Part shown: positions 34,616-43,846 of the stretch, piece after piece
Position numbering within the stretch: position 1 is the stretch's first letter
Layout: every line of letters starts with the position of its first letter
NCBI RefSeq assembly: GCF_000171815.1
Contig: NZ_ABGR01000004.1
Span: 1 to 64,000 of the forward strand
Direction of reading: 5' to 3'
Length of the DNA stretch: 64,000 nt
Origin: Vibrio sp. AND4
GTDB taxonomy: Bacteria; Pseudomonadota; Gammaproteobacteria; Enterobacterales; Vibrionaceae
The notes under the pieces: generated by a model
Databases searched by the model: none
Told to the model about the DNA's origin: nothing
Seen by the model: the letters and a program-made list of their open reading frames with translations, nothing else
Program-made: the position numbers and the translations under genes

Positions 34616-37600
34616 ATGTTCAAACAAAAAATACTAAGAAACCCAATCGTTGTTTCTACCATAGTGGCTTTGGTATTAGCTGCAATCGTGACAGCGGTAT
34701 ATTCATTCTTACTTGAGGATACTGATAGACTGTATCTATGGGTTGGCCTTGGCATCATTTCTGCATTTTATCTGATGTTCCAGCTGTCGCTTTGGTTTAA
34801 GAAAAAGAACAACTCGAAAGCACAACAGTTGGAAACTGAAGAAGAAGCACTCTCTATGGTTATCCGCCCTCTCCTTTCCAATTCGGGAAAGAAACCAATT
34901 TATCTTATGATTGGAAATAAAGGGTCAGGCCGACGCCAATTTTTGTTTAATTCTAGTGCTATCAAACCCATGGATCGCTCTCGTACAGCAAAAAACGATT
35001 TTTTTGAATGGTATGAGTCTGACAGCGCCGTTTATGTCAAACCTGATCAGCGCTTGGTATTCCAAGAGGTATCCAGTAGCGACGCTTCATTGTGGAATAC
35101 GTTTGTTGATGAAGTTATTCGCCACCGTCCAAGAAAACCATTTTCTGGATGCTTATTTTTCACAGACTTTGAGTTCATGATCGTATCTGAACCGGAGCAA
35201 AAAGATTACACCATCACAACCCTTTTGCAGCGCTTGAGCTCCATAAGTGAAAAAACGCATTCAGCACTGCCAGTTTATCTCATGATGTCCAAGCTCGATA
35301 AACTTGATGGCTTCAAAGAATACGTGCATTTCAGCTCGTTAAAAACTCGTGTCGAATTCCTTTCTATTCCACTAAAAGAAGCGAAAGGGGTCATCACTGA
35401 GTATTACCGCGACGGCTACCGCAATTTAGTGACAGTACTTGAAAGCAACGCTTTGGACGCATCTGCGAACTCGACAGACATCGACGAAAAACAAGCAATT
35501 CTCTCTTTCCCAAAGCAGTTCGAGCTTTGCCAAGCCGAAATCAGTTACGTGCTTGAACGCCTTTGCGATGCGAACAGTGGTACTTACTCGCTTGACATTC
35601 GTGAGATATTCTTCTGCTCTAGCTTACAAGGTGGTAGAAAATACAATTTGCTCGCAAAAAGCTGTAGCAATTACTTTAACTTACCGATCATTGCATCAGA
35701 GCACACGCAACTGACAGAAACGCCTTTCTTCTCACGCTTCCTGATTGATTCTCAGATACTTCCTGAGAGTGATTTTGCGGGCGAAAACAAGACATACTTG
35801 CGCCTAATCCAGCGCCAAAGTCATTTGGCTATGTTTGCTTCTGTTATTCTCTTGGGTGGTGGGACCTACTTTTTCGTCAACACGCTAGACAGTAATTTAC
35901 GTGTTATGAATCAATTACTTGGTATTGATGACGTAAGCCAAATCGAACAAAATGCCAGCTTCAATCAACTTCTGGTTAACGCAACTCGCGCTATTCAACC
36001 TTCGTATAGTGCATGGCTGGAAGGGTCTCGAGCACTGGATGACGAACTGATGCCGCTGAACATCAGTCGCCTGGACCAAAGTACCCGTCTGGCGTATGAA
36101 GCACTTCTTAAAGAAGTGGCACAACAGCTGATGCCTGTGGTCGAGAGAGGCTACCGTCTGGAATTGACGCAAAATCAAGATAACATTGCCGCTGCCCTAC
36201 CATTACTGAAAGGCTACCTAATGCTGAAAGATCGTTCAAAGCGTGACATTCAGTTCCTACGTCGCCAAACGCTGCAAACACTCAACCATCTGAGCGATAA
36301 GCCAGAAGTCGTAAGTCAAGCAATGCGTTATTTAGATGCTTACTTCCGCACCGAGTTTGCTCCTGTCAATATCAACATGGATATTGTTCGTGCTACTCGA
36401 CGCTCATTACTGGCAAACTCTAACGTAGATCTTGTTTACGCCGGTATTTTGAATCAAGCCGATGCCATCGATCTTGGTACGCTTGATCTTCAACGCGCAG
36501 TAGGGTTCGAGTTCAACAACGTGTTTAACGAGCCGCTAGACGACAACCGCCTAGTGATTGACAAAGTCTACACATCAACGGGTTTTAGCACCTTCTATCG
36601 CCCTCGTGTGGACTTGATGTCACAGCAAGTGATCAGCGATAACTGGGTACTTGGTTTGTCTAACCACGTGATTCCAACCAAGCAAGAACAAGACACGTTT
36701 AAAACTCAGGTACGCAAAAAATACACCGATGACTACATTAGCTACTGGCGTAACGCTTTAGGTGAATTGAAGGTTCAGCACTACAGTAATGTCGGCGACT
36801 TAACCAATGCTATTGACCTGATTTCTGGCCCATCTTCACCAATGACCACGGTGCTGAAACAGGTGTACACAAATACCCAGTTCTCTCCAGTGGGTGAAAA
36901 AACCGAGTTAATTGCCAATGTAAACCCTAAACTAGCGGAATTAGCAGACACAGCGTCAGAAGCGGTTGAAGAAGTCGTAAAACCAGACTACCTATTGATG
37001 AAGCGTGTTGAACAAGCTTTTCACTTGTTAAACCAACTTCAAATCAGTGAAACCCCGAACTCCCCTACACCATGGGATGAAACCATTGCAGCGTTGAGCC
37101 GAGTTCGAACTTACATGAAAGACATCGCCGACGCACCAGACCCGCAAATGGCAGCACTGGCGGCGGCACAACACCGAATGAACAGTACCGAAGCGGATCC
37201 ACTTATCAAACTTAAGCAAATCGCGCAGAAGTCTCCAGAGCCTGTCCGCAGTTGGTTGCTTGATGTGGTACAGCAGAGCTGGTCAGTAATGATTGTAGAG
37301 TCTGCAAAAGGGATTCAAACCCAGTGGTACAGTGAAATTTACACCAAGTTCAAGGAATTAGGACTAGGTAAATACCCATTTGATCTAAACGCCAAAGAAG
37401 AGATTTCAATTGAGGATTTCGAATTGCTGTTTGCATCAGGTGGTTTGCTAGACACATTTATCAAAAAGAATTTCGCACCCTTCTACGATACAAACTTGTG
37501 GAAACCAAAGCAGGTAGATGGCGAGACAATGCCGCTATCGCCTGCCCTATTGGTCCAATTGCGCAATTACAACGTTATCCGAGATACGTTGATCAATAAG

Positions 37601-38005
37601 AGCACAAACCGAGTTTCTATCCCGTTCAGTGCGAAAGTGTTAGACCTTGATTCTAGTGCTATCCGAGCCAGTCTGAAAATCTCAGATACGGACATCAACT
37701 ACTATCATGGTCCGAGCCGAATTCGTGAGATGGAGTGGCCTCCGCAAAATGGTGACTTCAACATTAATATCACGATCCAAGATGTGACAGACGAGGGCAA
37801 ACAACATGTTCTTAATAAGAGTGGTCAATGGGCGATATACAGATTGCTAGGTGATTCGACCCTGACAAACACTCATAACGGTAGCTTCGTCAGTGACATA
37901 AAAGTGTCAGGAAGGGATTTGAGCATTCGCATCACCCCTTTGACACAGAAAAACCCTTTCACTCTTGCCGAGTTGTACAACTTTACACTCCCAGAGTCGA
38001 TTTAA
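34616..38005 (+). CDS. tssM: T6SS inner-membrane protein TssM (IcmF)
   Basis: Large inner-membrane subunit of 1,129 residues. Two N-terminal helices (VVSTIVALVLAAIVTAVYSF, YLWVGLGIISAFYLMFQLSL), a cytoplasmic NTPase-like domain, a third helix (LAMFASVILLGGGTYFFVN, near residue 405) and a long periplasmic part that meets TssJ. The P-loop reads GNKGSGRR (about 100-107), without the Lys-Ser/Thr needed for nucleotide binding, so ATP hydrolysis is unlikely. It follows the VasL-like gene by 26 bases. Confidence 0.96.
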   Translation: MFKQKILRNPIVVSTIVALVLAAIVTAVYSFLLEDTDRLYLWVGLGIISAFYLMFQLSLWFKKKNNSKAQQLETEEEALSMVIRPLLSNSGKKPIYLMIGNKGSGRRQFLFNSSAIKPMDRSRTAKNDFFEWYESDSAVYVKPDQRLVFQEVSSSDASLWNTFVDEVIRHRPRKPFSGCLFFTDFEFMIVSEPEQKDYTITTLLQRLSSISEKTHSALPVYLMMSKLDKLDGFKEYVHFSSLKTRVEFLSIPLKEAKGVITEYYRDGYRNLVTVLESNALDASANSTDIDEKQAILSFPKQFELCQAEISYVLERLCDANSGTYSLDIREIFFCSSLQGGRKYNLLAKSCSNYFNLPIIASEHTQLTETPFFSRFLIDSQILPESDFAGENKTYLRLIQRQSHLAMFASVILLGGGTYFFVNTLDSNLRVMNQLLGIDDVSQIEQNASFNQLLVNATRAIQPSYSAWLEGSRALDDELMPLNISRLDQSTRLAYEALLKEVAQQLMPVVERGYRLELTQNQDNIAAALPLLKGYLMLKDRSKRDIQFLRRQTLQTLNHLSDKPEVVSQAMRYLDAYFRTEFAPVNINMDIVRATRRSLLANSNVDLVYAGILNQADAIDLGTLDLQRAVGFEFNNVFNEPLDDNRLVIDKVYTSTGFSTFYRPRVDLMSQQVISDNWVLGLSNHVIPTKQEQDTFKTQVRKKYTDDYISYWRNALGELKVQHYSNVGDLTNAIDLISGPSSPMTTVLKQVYTNTQFSPVGEKTELIANVNPKLAELADTASEAVEEVVKPDYLLMKRVEQAFHLLNQLQISETPNSPTPWDETIAALSRVRTYMKDIADAPDPQMAALAAAQHRMNSTEADPLIKLKQIAQKSPEPVRSWLLDVVQQSWSVMIVESAKGIQTQWYSEIYTKFKELGLGKYPFDLNAKEEISIEDFELLFASGGLLDTFIKKNFAPFYDTNLWKPKQVDGETMPLSPALLVQLRNYNVIRDTLINKSTNRVSIPFSAKVLDLDSSAIRASLKISDTDINYYHGPSRIREMEWPPQNGDFNINITIQDVTDEGKQHVLNKSGQWAIYRLLGDSTLTNTHNGSFVSDIKVSGRDLSIRITPLTQKNPFTLAELYNFTLPESI

Positions 38006-38037
38006 TAACAATATAAAAACCATAATAGGCAGAACAC

Positions 38038-38490
38038 ATGATTTCAAACATGACTTTACAAGGCTTAGACAAGTTAGACCGCAAAATACTATCCAGTCTG
38101 TTATCCAACGGACGGGAGTCGATTGCGAATCTATCTCGAAACATCGGTTTGTCTCGCACCGCAGTTGCAGAAAGAATCAATAGGCTGGAAAAAACAGGGA
38201 TTATCAAGGGCTATACCGCTCAGATCCGCGTTGAAAATGAGGGTAGAAAAGCGGCCAGTTACTTGCTGATCTCTTGTGAGAAGGGCAAGAAAAATGAAGT
38301 AACAAGTGCTCTCAAAGAAATTCCAGAAGTTAGGTTGACAAGCGTTGTAGGTGGTAGCTTCGATATTATTGCTCTCATCGAAGCACCTGACCTACAGTCT
38401 ATCCATCACCTATGTAATGAAATTGAATCTTTCAGCGGCATTCAGAAACTAGACACAACGGTTGTTCTCCACCAACCAATCAGTCGATAA
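38038..38490 (+). CDS. Lrp/AsnC-family regulator in the T6SS cluster
   Basis: Transcription regulator of 150 residues: N-terminal helix-turn-helix (LDKLDRKILSSLLSNGRES, LSRNIGLSRTAVAERINRLEKTGIIKGY) and a C-terminal ligand-binding RAM domain (VTSALKEIPEVRLTSVVGGSFDI). These regulators form octamers that respond to amino acids. It is the last gene of the plus operon after tssM. From memory, the equivalent gene in V. parahaemolyticus T6SS1 is needed for activity of that system; a cluster-specific regulator is the natural reading here. Confidence 0.92.
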   Translation: MISNMTLQGLDKLDRKILSSLLSNGRESIANLSRNIGLSRTAVAERINRLEKTGIIKGYTAQIRVENEGRKAASYLLISCEKGKKNEVTSALKEIPEVRLTSVVGGSFDIIALIEAPDLQSIHHLCNEIESFSGIQKLDTTVVLHQPISR

Positions 38491-38526
38491 GTTTTCTAGG
38501 CTCCTGCCGAATATTCTTGTCAGACT

Positions 38527-38556
38527 AAAAAGCCGCGAGTTCATCGCGGCTTTTTT
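38527..38556. terminator. Bidirectional terminator, regulator / tssG
   Basis: AGCCGCGA-GTTCA-TCGCGGCT with A run left and TTTTTT right, between the convergent Lrp-type gene and tssG. Confidence 0.93.
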
Positions 38557-38603
38557 CGTATGGTATTTCAATATTTTATGCCATATTTTAATGAAATGTC
38601 GCT

Positions 38604-39602
38604 TTAGATGCTGCCGATAACACGTATCTTCGCATCTTTGCCACTTGGGCTACCAAGCCAAAATGTCTGACCTAACTGGTTCCCCTCGCCATAACCGAGT
38701 TGGTTATCTGGAATAGAATCAAGGTTCACGGTCAGCTTCAGGTCCCAAGCCATCGGATCGCGTAAAATAAAGCGCATTAACCCCACCAGCGTTTTATGTA
38801 ACTCACCATCGTAAGAAAACTGCTTAAACGTTTCAAAATCAATGTTATCGATGCACAAATTAAATTTGCCATTCAAATCCACGATACTCTGACCCAAATG
38901 CAAACTACGCCCTAGGACACAATTGGCACGGTTTAATTCGTTACGCTGGCTCTCGGCGATTTCGACCCGGCGATAAACCCATTCTTCGATTCGTACATTC
39001 GGTAGCGAAAAGTAATGCGAAACAATACCAGAGATCAGTTTAGGTGAGCGGGTACGTGTAGACAGTTGATTGACGTAAGAAAGGATCTTCGCTCGATCCA
39101 ACTCAGCAACGTCACAATCTTGCATTACACTGGACAAGCCGGCTAGATGCAGAATTCGCCCTGAAAAGGCATCACTTGCGCCACTTTGATACTGCACGTG
39201 ATAGCGGTATTTCTTCCATACACGGTACAGCAAACTGGTATAACGATTGTGAAAGAAATCGAAGAAATCTTTTACCGGATTGTCATCTGGATCACGCCCA
39301 GCAAGTTTCTCGGTGTAAGCTGCTGGCAGTGGCGAGCTTGAGCCATGTAGCCCCAAGAAGTTGGTCTCAACGCGGGTGTACTGCTGCCCGTTTCTTTCCA
39401 TGTGAGTGATGAACTCCATGTCACTCTTCGGAAAAGACAGACTCGGCGACACACTAAATTCAATGCGCTCTTGGTGAAAGTACTTGTTCTCACCCACCGC
39501 GACAAAATTAGAATTTGGCTCAAGCTGATAGTGCTTCTCAAGCAGCAATACCGCTTGATAGAAGCTAAACTCATACGATTTATCAGTAAGTGTTGTAATC
39601 AT
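38604..39602 (-). CDS. tssG: T6SS baseplate protein TssG
   Basis: Baseplate wedge protein of 332 residues (TssE-TssF2-TssG complex). Typical stretches are YEFSFYQAVLLLEKHY at the start, RIEFSVSPSLSFP, VETNFLGLHGSSSPLPAAYTE and FFDFFHNRYTSLLYR. It overlaps the tssF stop by four bases (ATGA) and is the last gene of the long hcp operon, ending at a strong terminator. Confidence 0.96.
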   Translation of the reverse strand: MITTLTDKSYEFSFYQAVLLLEKHYQLEPNSNFVAVGENKYFHQERIEFSVSPSLSFPKSDMEFITHMERNGQQYTRVETNFLGLHGSSSPLPAAYTEKLAGRDPDDNPVKDFFDFFHNRYTSLLYRVWKKYRYHVQYQSGASDAFSGRILHLAGLSSVMQDCDVAELDRAKILSYVNQLSTRTRSPKLISGIVSHYFSLPNVRIEEWVYRRVEIAESQRNELNRANCVLGRSLHLGQSIVDLNGKFNLCIDNIDFETFKQFSYDGELHKTLVGLMRFILRDPMAWDLKLTVNLDSIPDNQLGYGEGNQLGQTFWLGSPSGKDAKIRVIGSI

Positions 39603-41347
39603 AGAATCGTCTGTTGCCCAATCAGGCTTGCCCAGTTGTACACTTCACCCGTTGCATCATCAAACACCTCTAATTCAGTGAAGGAGTTTACACTTGAATA
39701 CAAGCGGATGAATTCATTAAGTACTGTCGCCATGAGAAACATGTCGCCCTCATTGACGAAAAACTTAGAATTGGTGACTAACTTGAATTGATTACCACGA
39801 ACAGACACACCACGGAATACACGATCAATTGGTTTCATCTCAGACGAGATAATACCATCAAGTCGGTGAATCGATGCGCGGTGCGCTTGTCTGTCGACGC
39901 GAGAATGAAAGTCATACGTTGAGAGCAGCACCTTCAACACATCAATGTTTGCCAGAGACAGGTAATTGAGCGACATATTGGCAATCAGCTGCCATTGAAG
40001 CTCACCGTTTACCTGTGGGCTTACCGATTGTGTCGGCTTGGTGATATTTTTAAATGTCGCGTATGTAGGTGATTTATGGGTTGCATAAGTGATGTCGCCA
40101 ACCGAAAGGCGTTCTGCCAAATCGGCATTGCTGCATTGCAGTTTCATGAGCACAGTTTCTGTCCCAAGATCCGCAACATCGTTGTTGTGCGTGTGGAAAG
40201 AGATATAACGCTCCAACCCCCTGCCGCTGACCCGTTCAGCTACCTTCGATTTGTAAAACTCTCTCTTATCACGCTGGTTGATTTGGTGCTCGAATGATTC
40301 GAATTCGATAAGCGGCTTGCGTCGACGTTCGTCTTTGCTCCAACTTTCTACTTTTTCAATCGAATACACTTCAAAATGCTCTTGCGTGTTGCTCTGAGGT
40401 CTTACTTTGTATTCATTACGACGGTGCTCCAAACGAATTGGATCGCCGTCTTTTTCAAATAGATTCACCACTGGCGTACAATGTAATCTAACGTGCTTGT
40501 CTTTAAGCACGACCTCAGATGGTAATGCGCGCTTAAAGTAAAATTTAATATTGACGGTACTGCGCTGCGGAATCCCTTTTAACCACTCAAAGCCGTTAAT
40601 ATCAAAGAACATAAACTTATCGGGTAAAGAGAAAAACTCTTGCAACAAACGGTAACCTGCGAACGAATTTTTGCTGTAAGGCAGGAGCGCCTCGTTTTCT
40701 TCGTGCCCTACTGGCTTAATATACTCCGGCCCTAGTCGGTGCTTGTAGCCGCCACCGACATCAAGTTCAATGTAATCTAAATAGCGGAACAGCCACAAGA
40801 AGACGGTACGAGTAATATGTATCTCACCATGCAAATGCAAACGCAGCGTGTCCAGACCAATGCGAGATAGCTCAAGACCATTCTCGGTTGACAGCGTGAG
40901 ATCAATCGTTGAACTGGTGCGACTGTTGGTTTGTTCAATATTGGTGATCGTGATTGGGTATAGGTTCACATCGTAACAAGTACGGAACAGGCATTGCGTA
41001 CCCTCTACCTGTTCGCTGGCCATTTCCGCGCCACGTTTTACCACTGTTTTCTCAGTCACACTTCCGGTATGCGGTTTTAGCTCACTGATACACAAAGACG
41101 GTATCGAACGCATGTAATGCGGCCACAGCAAGGTCATCAAAGACTGAGTTAGTTCTGGCAGTTCATCGTCGATCTTCTCTCGAATGCGTCCAGTTAGAAA
41201 AGCGAAACCTTCCAGCAGTCGCTCGACATCTGGGTCAAAGGTTCCTTCAGAGAGAAAGTGCGTTAACTTCGGATGATATTTGGCGAACTCACTACCCGAC
41301 TCGCGCAAATACGTGAGTTCATCTTGAAAGTATTTACTGTTACTCAA
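39599..41347 (-). CDS. tssF: T6SS baseplate protein TssF
   Basis: Baseplate wedge protein of 582 residues. The hallmark N-terminus KYFQDELTYLRESGSEFAKYHP is followed by the long body ending in the FVNEGDMFLMATVLNEFIRLY region. The open frame extends upstream through tssE in another frame and has no sensible protein there; the true start is a TTG at 41347, eleven bases after the tssE stop with TAGTAGGTG upstream. Confidence 0.93.
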   Translation of the reverse strand: MSNSKYFQDELTYLRESGSEFAKYHPKLTHFLSEGTFDPDVERLLEGFAFLTGRIREKIDDELPELTQSLMTLLWPHYMRSIPSLCISELKPHTGSVTEKTVVKRGAEMASEQVEGTQCLFRTCYDVNLYPITITNIEQTNSRTSSTIDLTLSTENGLELSRIGLDTLRLHLHGEIHITRTVFLWLFRYLDYIELDVGGGYKHRLGPEYIKPVGHEENEALLPYSKNSFAGYRLLQEFFSLPDKFMFFDINGFEWLKGIPQRSTVNIKFYFKRALPSEVVLKDKHVRLHCTPVVNLFEKDGDPIRLEHRRNEYKVRPQSNTQEHFEVYSIEKVESWSKDERRRKPLIEFESFEHQINQRDKREFYKSKVAERVSGRGLERYISFHTHNNDVADLGTETVLMKLQCSNADLAERLSVGDITYATHKSPTYATFKNITKPTQSVSPQVNGELQWQLIANMSLNYLSLANIDVLKVLLSTYDFHSRVDRQAHRASIHRLDGIISSEMKPIDRVFRGVSVRGNQFKLVTNSKFFVNEGDMFLMATVLNEFIRLYSSVNSFTELEVFDDATGEVYNWASLIGQQTIL

Positions 41348-41357
41348 GTGGCACCTA

Positions 41358-41768
41358 CTAAACGTTAAATTGGCCGTCGGTTCCCATGTAGACATCGATC
41401 GACATTGGGACTTTACCGCCGTTGTGGGAGACTTCTCCGCGAATACCAAAGCCCAGTTGCAGTGGGTTATGGTGGTCCTCACGGTAGTGAACCTCGACAT
41501 TAAGCAGTCGCGGTTCAAAGCGTTCTATGGTTGATGTGATGTTCGTTTGAATATGACGAACCAGGTTCGTGTTATTGGAAAGCACGTCGTTAAAATCCGG
41601 CAGACCGTATTCACCATCGATCATTGCGTTGCCAGTATGAGTATTCAGCAAATCAGCAAGATGAGCGTGAATAGACTCAATCAAATGCTTATGAGACACC
41701 ACTTTCTCGTAGCAATTCTTTGGTTCACCGAGCTCTATCCGCTCTAAAAGACGATAACCTTTTTCCAT
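41358..41768 (-). CDS. tssE: T6SS baseplate protein TssE (gp25-like)
   Basis: Baseplate protein of 136 residues related to phage T4 gp25, which starts sheath polymerisation. Supporting stretches are LLERIELGEP, HLADLLNTHTGNAMIDGEYGLPDFND (the family core) and the final FGIRGEV. It lies after a strong terminator-like hairpin that separates it from tssC, so it is probably expressed at lower level than the sheath. Confidence 0.95.
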   Translation of the reverse strand: MEKGYRLLERIELGEPKNCYEKVVSHKHLIESIHAHLADLLNTHTGNAMIDGEYGLPDFNDVLSNNTNLVRHIQTNITSTIERFEPRLLNVEVHYREDHHNPLQLGFGIRGEVSHNGGKVPMSIDVYMGTDGQFNV

Positions 41769-41780
41769 ATTCGGTCCTAC

Positions 41781-41811
41781 GAAAAAAGCAGCCAGTCTTC
41801 ACTGGCTGCTT
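41781..41811 (-). terminator. Intrinsic terminator between tssC and tssE
   Basis: Perfect ten-base stem AGCAGCCAGT / ACTGGCTGCT with a four-base loop, followed on the minus strand by TTTTTTCG, 20 bases after the tssC stop and 13 before the tssE ATG. A strong factor-independent terminator inside an operon, so partial read-through is expected. Confidence 0.88.
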
Positions 41812-41829
41812 GATGGTTTCAATAATGGA

Positions 41830-43305
41830 TTATTGGTCTAGTTTACCCACTAGAGACAAGTCGAAGCTTGCGCCCATGTACTTGAAGTGAGGACGTACAG
41901 ACATAGATACTTTGTACCAGCCTGGATCGCCTTCTACGTCAGATACTTCAACCTTAGCTGCACGCAGTGGACGACGACCACGAACTTCCGCAGGCGGGTT
42001 CTCTTGGTCAGAAACGTATTGACGAATCCACTTGTTCAGCTCGATTTCTAGGTCAGAACGCTCTTTCCAAGAACCGATTTGCTCACGCTGTAGCACTTTA
42101 ATGTAGTGTGCTAGACGGTTGATGATGAACATGTAAGGAAGCTGAGTACCAAGCTTGTAGTTCATCTCTGCTTGTTTGCCTTCAGGTGTGTTCGCAAACA
42201 CTTTTGGTCTTTGAACCGAGTTAGCAGAGAAGAATGCCGCGTTGTCAGAACCTTTGCGCATGGTTAGCGCAATGAAACCCTCTTCTGCCAATTCGTACTC
42301 ACGACGGTCAGAGACAAGAATCTCAGTTGGGATCTTAGTTTCAATTTGGCCCATTGCTTCAAAGTTATATACAGGCAGATCATGAACCGAACCACCACTT
42401 TGAGGACCAATGATATTCGGACACCAGCGGTACTTAGCAAATGACTCACTGATCTTAGAAGCCATCGCGTACGCAGAGTTGCCCCATAGGTAGTTGTCAT
42501 GGCTATCAGTCACTTGCTCATTGTAGTCAAACGCCTTAATTGGGTTGTCTTCTACCGAGTAAGGTGTACGTAGCATGAAGCGAGACGTACATAGACCTAG
42601 ATAACGTGCATCTTCATGTTCACGTAGACTACGCCACTTGGTGTATTGTGGGCCTTCAAATATAGACTTGATGTCTTTTAGATTCGGAAGCTCTTCGTAG
42701 CTATCGAGACCAAAGAACTTAGACGATGCTGACGTAATGAAAGGCGCATGAGACATCGCGCCTACGTTCGCCATGTATTCCATCAACTTGATGTCTGGAG
42801 AAGACGCTGACATCGCAAAATCACAAATAACAGCGCCAACTGGTTTACCACCAAATTGACCGTATTCACGAGTGTAGATCTGCTTGTAAAGACCAGACTT
42901 CACCACTTCTGGCGCGTCTTCGAAGTCATCAAGTACTTCGTCTTTCTTCGCCGAGATCAGCTCAATTTGAATGTTTTCGCGGAAATCAGTGTGATCAACA
43001 AGGTACTTAAGACCGCGCCACGTTGACTCAATCGCTTGAACTTCTTCGTTGTGAAGAATCGCATCAACTTGCATAGATAGTTTTTGATCAATTTCAGAGA
43101 TCATCAGATCAACTAAAGATTGGTCGATTCTCTCTGTGCTCGAGCTAGCTAGTAGCTCGCTGATAAATGCTTCTACGCCACGTTTTGCAACGTCAAAACC
43201 TTCATCACTTGGCTTTAAACGAGTTTCGTTAAGAATGCTATCCAGAAGTGAGCCTGATTCTACTAAGGCTGCTTCTTGTTCTGGAGCTTGTGCTTCTGCA
43301 GACAT
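41830..43305 (-). CDS. tssC: T6SS sheath large subunit TssC
   Basis: Large subunit of the contractile sheath, 491 residues, full length. Typical stretches: LDSILNETRLKP near the start, EVQAIESTWRGLKYLVDHTDF, GKPVGAVICDF, FITSASSKFFGLDSYEELPNL, RFMLRTPYS and the C-terminal VRPHFKYMGASFDLSLVGKL. Eight bases separate it from tssB; the two proteins interlock in the sheath and are recycled by ClpV. Confidence 0.98.
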   Translation of the reverse strand: MSAEAQAPEQEAALVESGSLLDSILNETRLKPSDEGFDVAKRGVEAFISELLASSSTERIDQSLVDLMISEIDQKLSMQVDAILHNEEVQAIESTWRGLKYLVDHTDFRENIQIELISAKKDEVLDDFEDAPEVVKSGLYKQIYTREYGQFGGKPVGAVICDFAMSASSPDIKLMEYMANVGAMSHAPFITSASSKFFGLDSYEELPNLKDIKSIFEGPQYTKWRSLREHEDARYLGLCTSRFMLRTPYSVEDNPIKAFDYNEQVTDSHDNYLWGNSAYAMASKISESFAKYRWCPNIIGPQSGGSVHDLPVYNFEAMGQIETKIPTEILVSDRREYELAEEGFIALTMRKGSDNAAFFSANSVQRPKVFANTPEGKQAEMNYKLGTQLPYMFIINRLAHYIKVLQREQIGSWKERSDLEIELNKWIRQYVSDQENPPAEVRGRRPLRAAKVEVSDVEGDPGWYKVSMSVRPHFKYMGASFDLSLVGKLDQ

Positions 43306-43313
43306 GATATCCC

Positions 43314-43820
43314 TTACTCTTCTTTCGCTTCTTGGTCGTTGCCAATGCTTAGTTCATCCAACAGTTTCTTTCTCGCTTCTTCGTCTTGAAGAACCGATGC
43401 GATCTTCTTACGGAACGCAGGAACATTACCTAGAGGGCCTTTCAGTGCAACCAAAGCTTCACGCAGCTCAAGTAAGCTATTTAGCTCAGGCACGCTTTTC
43501 GCGATCGCTTCTGGAGAGAAGTCCTTCATGTTCTGGAACGTCAGATCAACACCGATTTGAGCACCCTCTTCATCAGAAAGACGGTTTTCAACGTTCACTT
43601 TAACGTTTGGAGACATGCCTTCTAGCACTTCGTTAAAGTTGTCTTTATCAATATTAACTGGCGTACGTTCTTCGATTGGCGTCTCATCTGCGCGTGCAGT
43701 AAAATCACCAACCACCATCATGCTCAGCGGCAGTTCAACGTCGTCTTGCGTATCACCAGTTGCTGGAACATAACGGATATTAATTCGCTCTTTAGGAGCC
43801 ACCGAGCCGTCACGTGACAT
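43314..43820 (-). CDS. tssB: T6SS sheath small subunit TssB
   Basis: Small sheath subunit of 168 residues. Begins SRDGSVAPKERINIRYVPATGD and has the conserved ELPLSMMVVGDFTAR, FNEVLEGMSPNVKV and LTFQNMKDFSPEAIA stretches. It carries the helix that ClpV grips after contraction. Directly upstream of tssC. Confidence 0.98.
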   Translation of the reverse strand: MSRDGSVAPKERINIRYVPATGDTQDDVELPLSMMVVGDFTARADETPIEERTPVNIDKDNFNEVLEGMSPNVKVNVENRLSDEEGAQIGVDLTFQNMKDFSPEAIAKSVPELNSLLELREALVALKGPLGNVPAFRKKIASVLQDEEARKKLLDELSIGNDQEAKEE

Positions 43821-43846
43821 AATTAGTTCCTTATTTAACTCTTTAA

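Noticed and set aside
39599..41518. Longer form of TssF starting inside tssE
   Set aside because: The first 57 residues are tssE read in another frame; a TTG with a ribosome site gives the normal TssF start.
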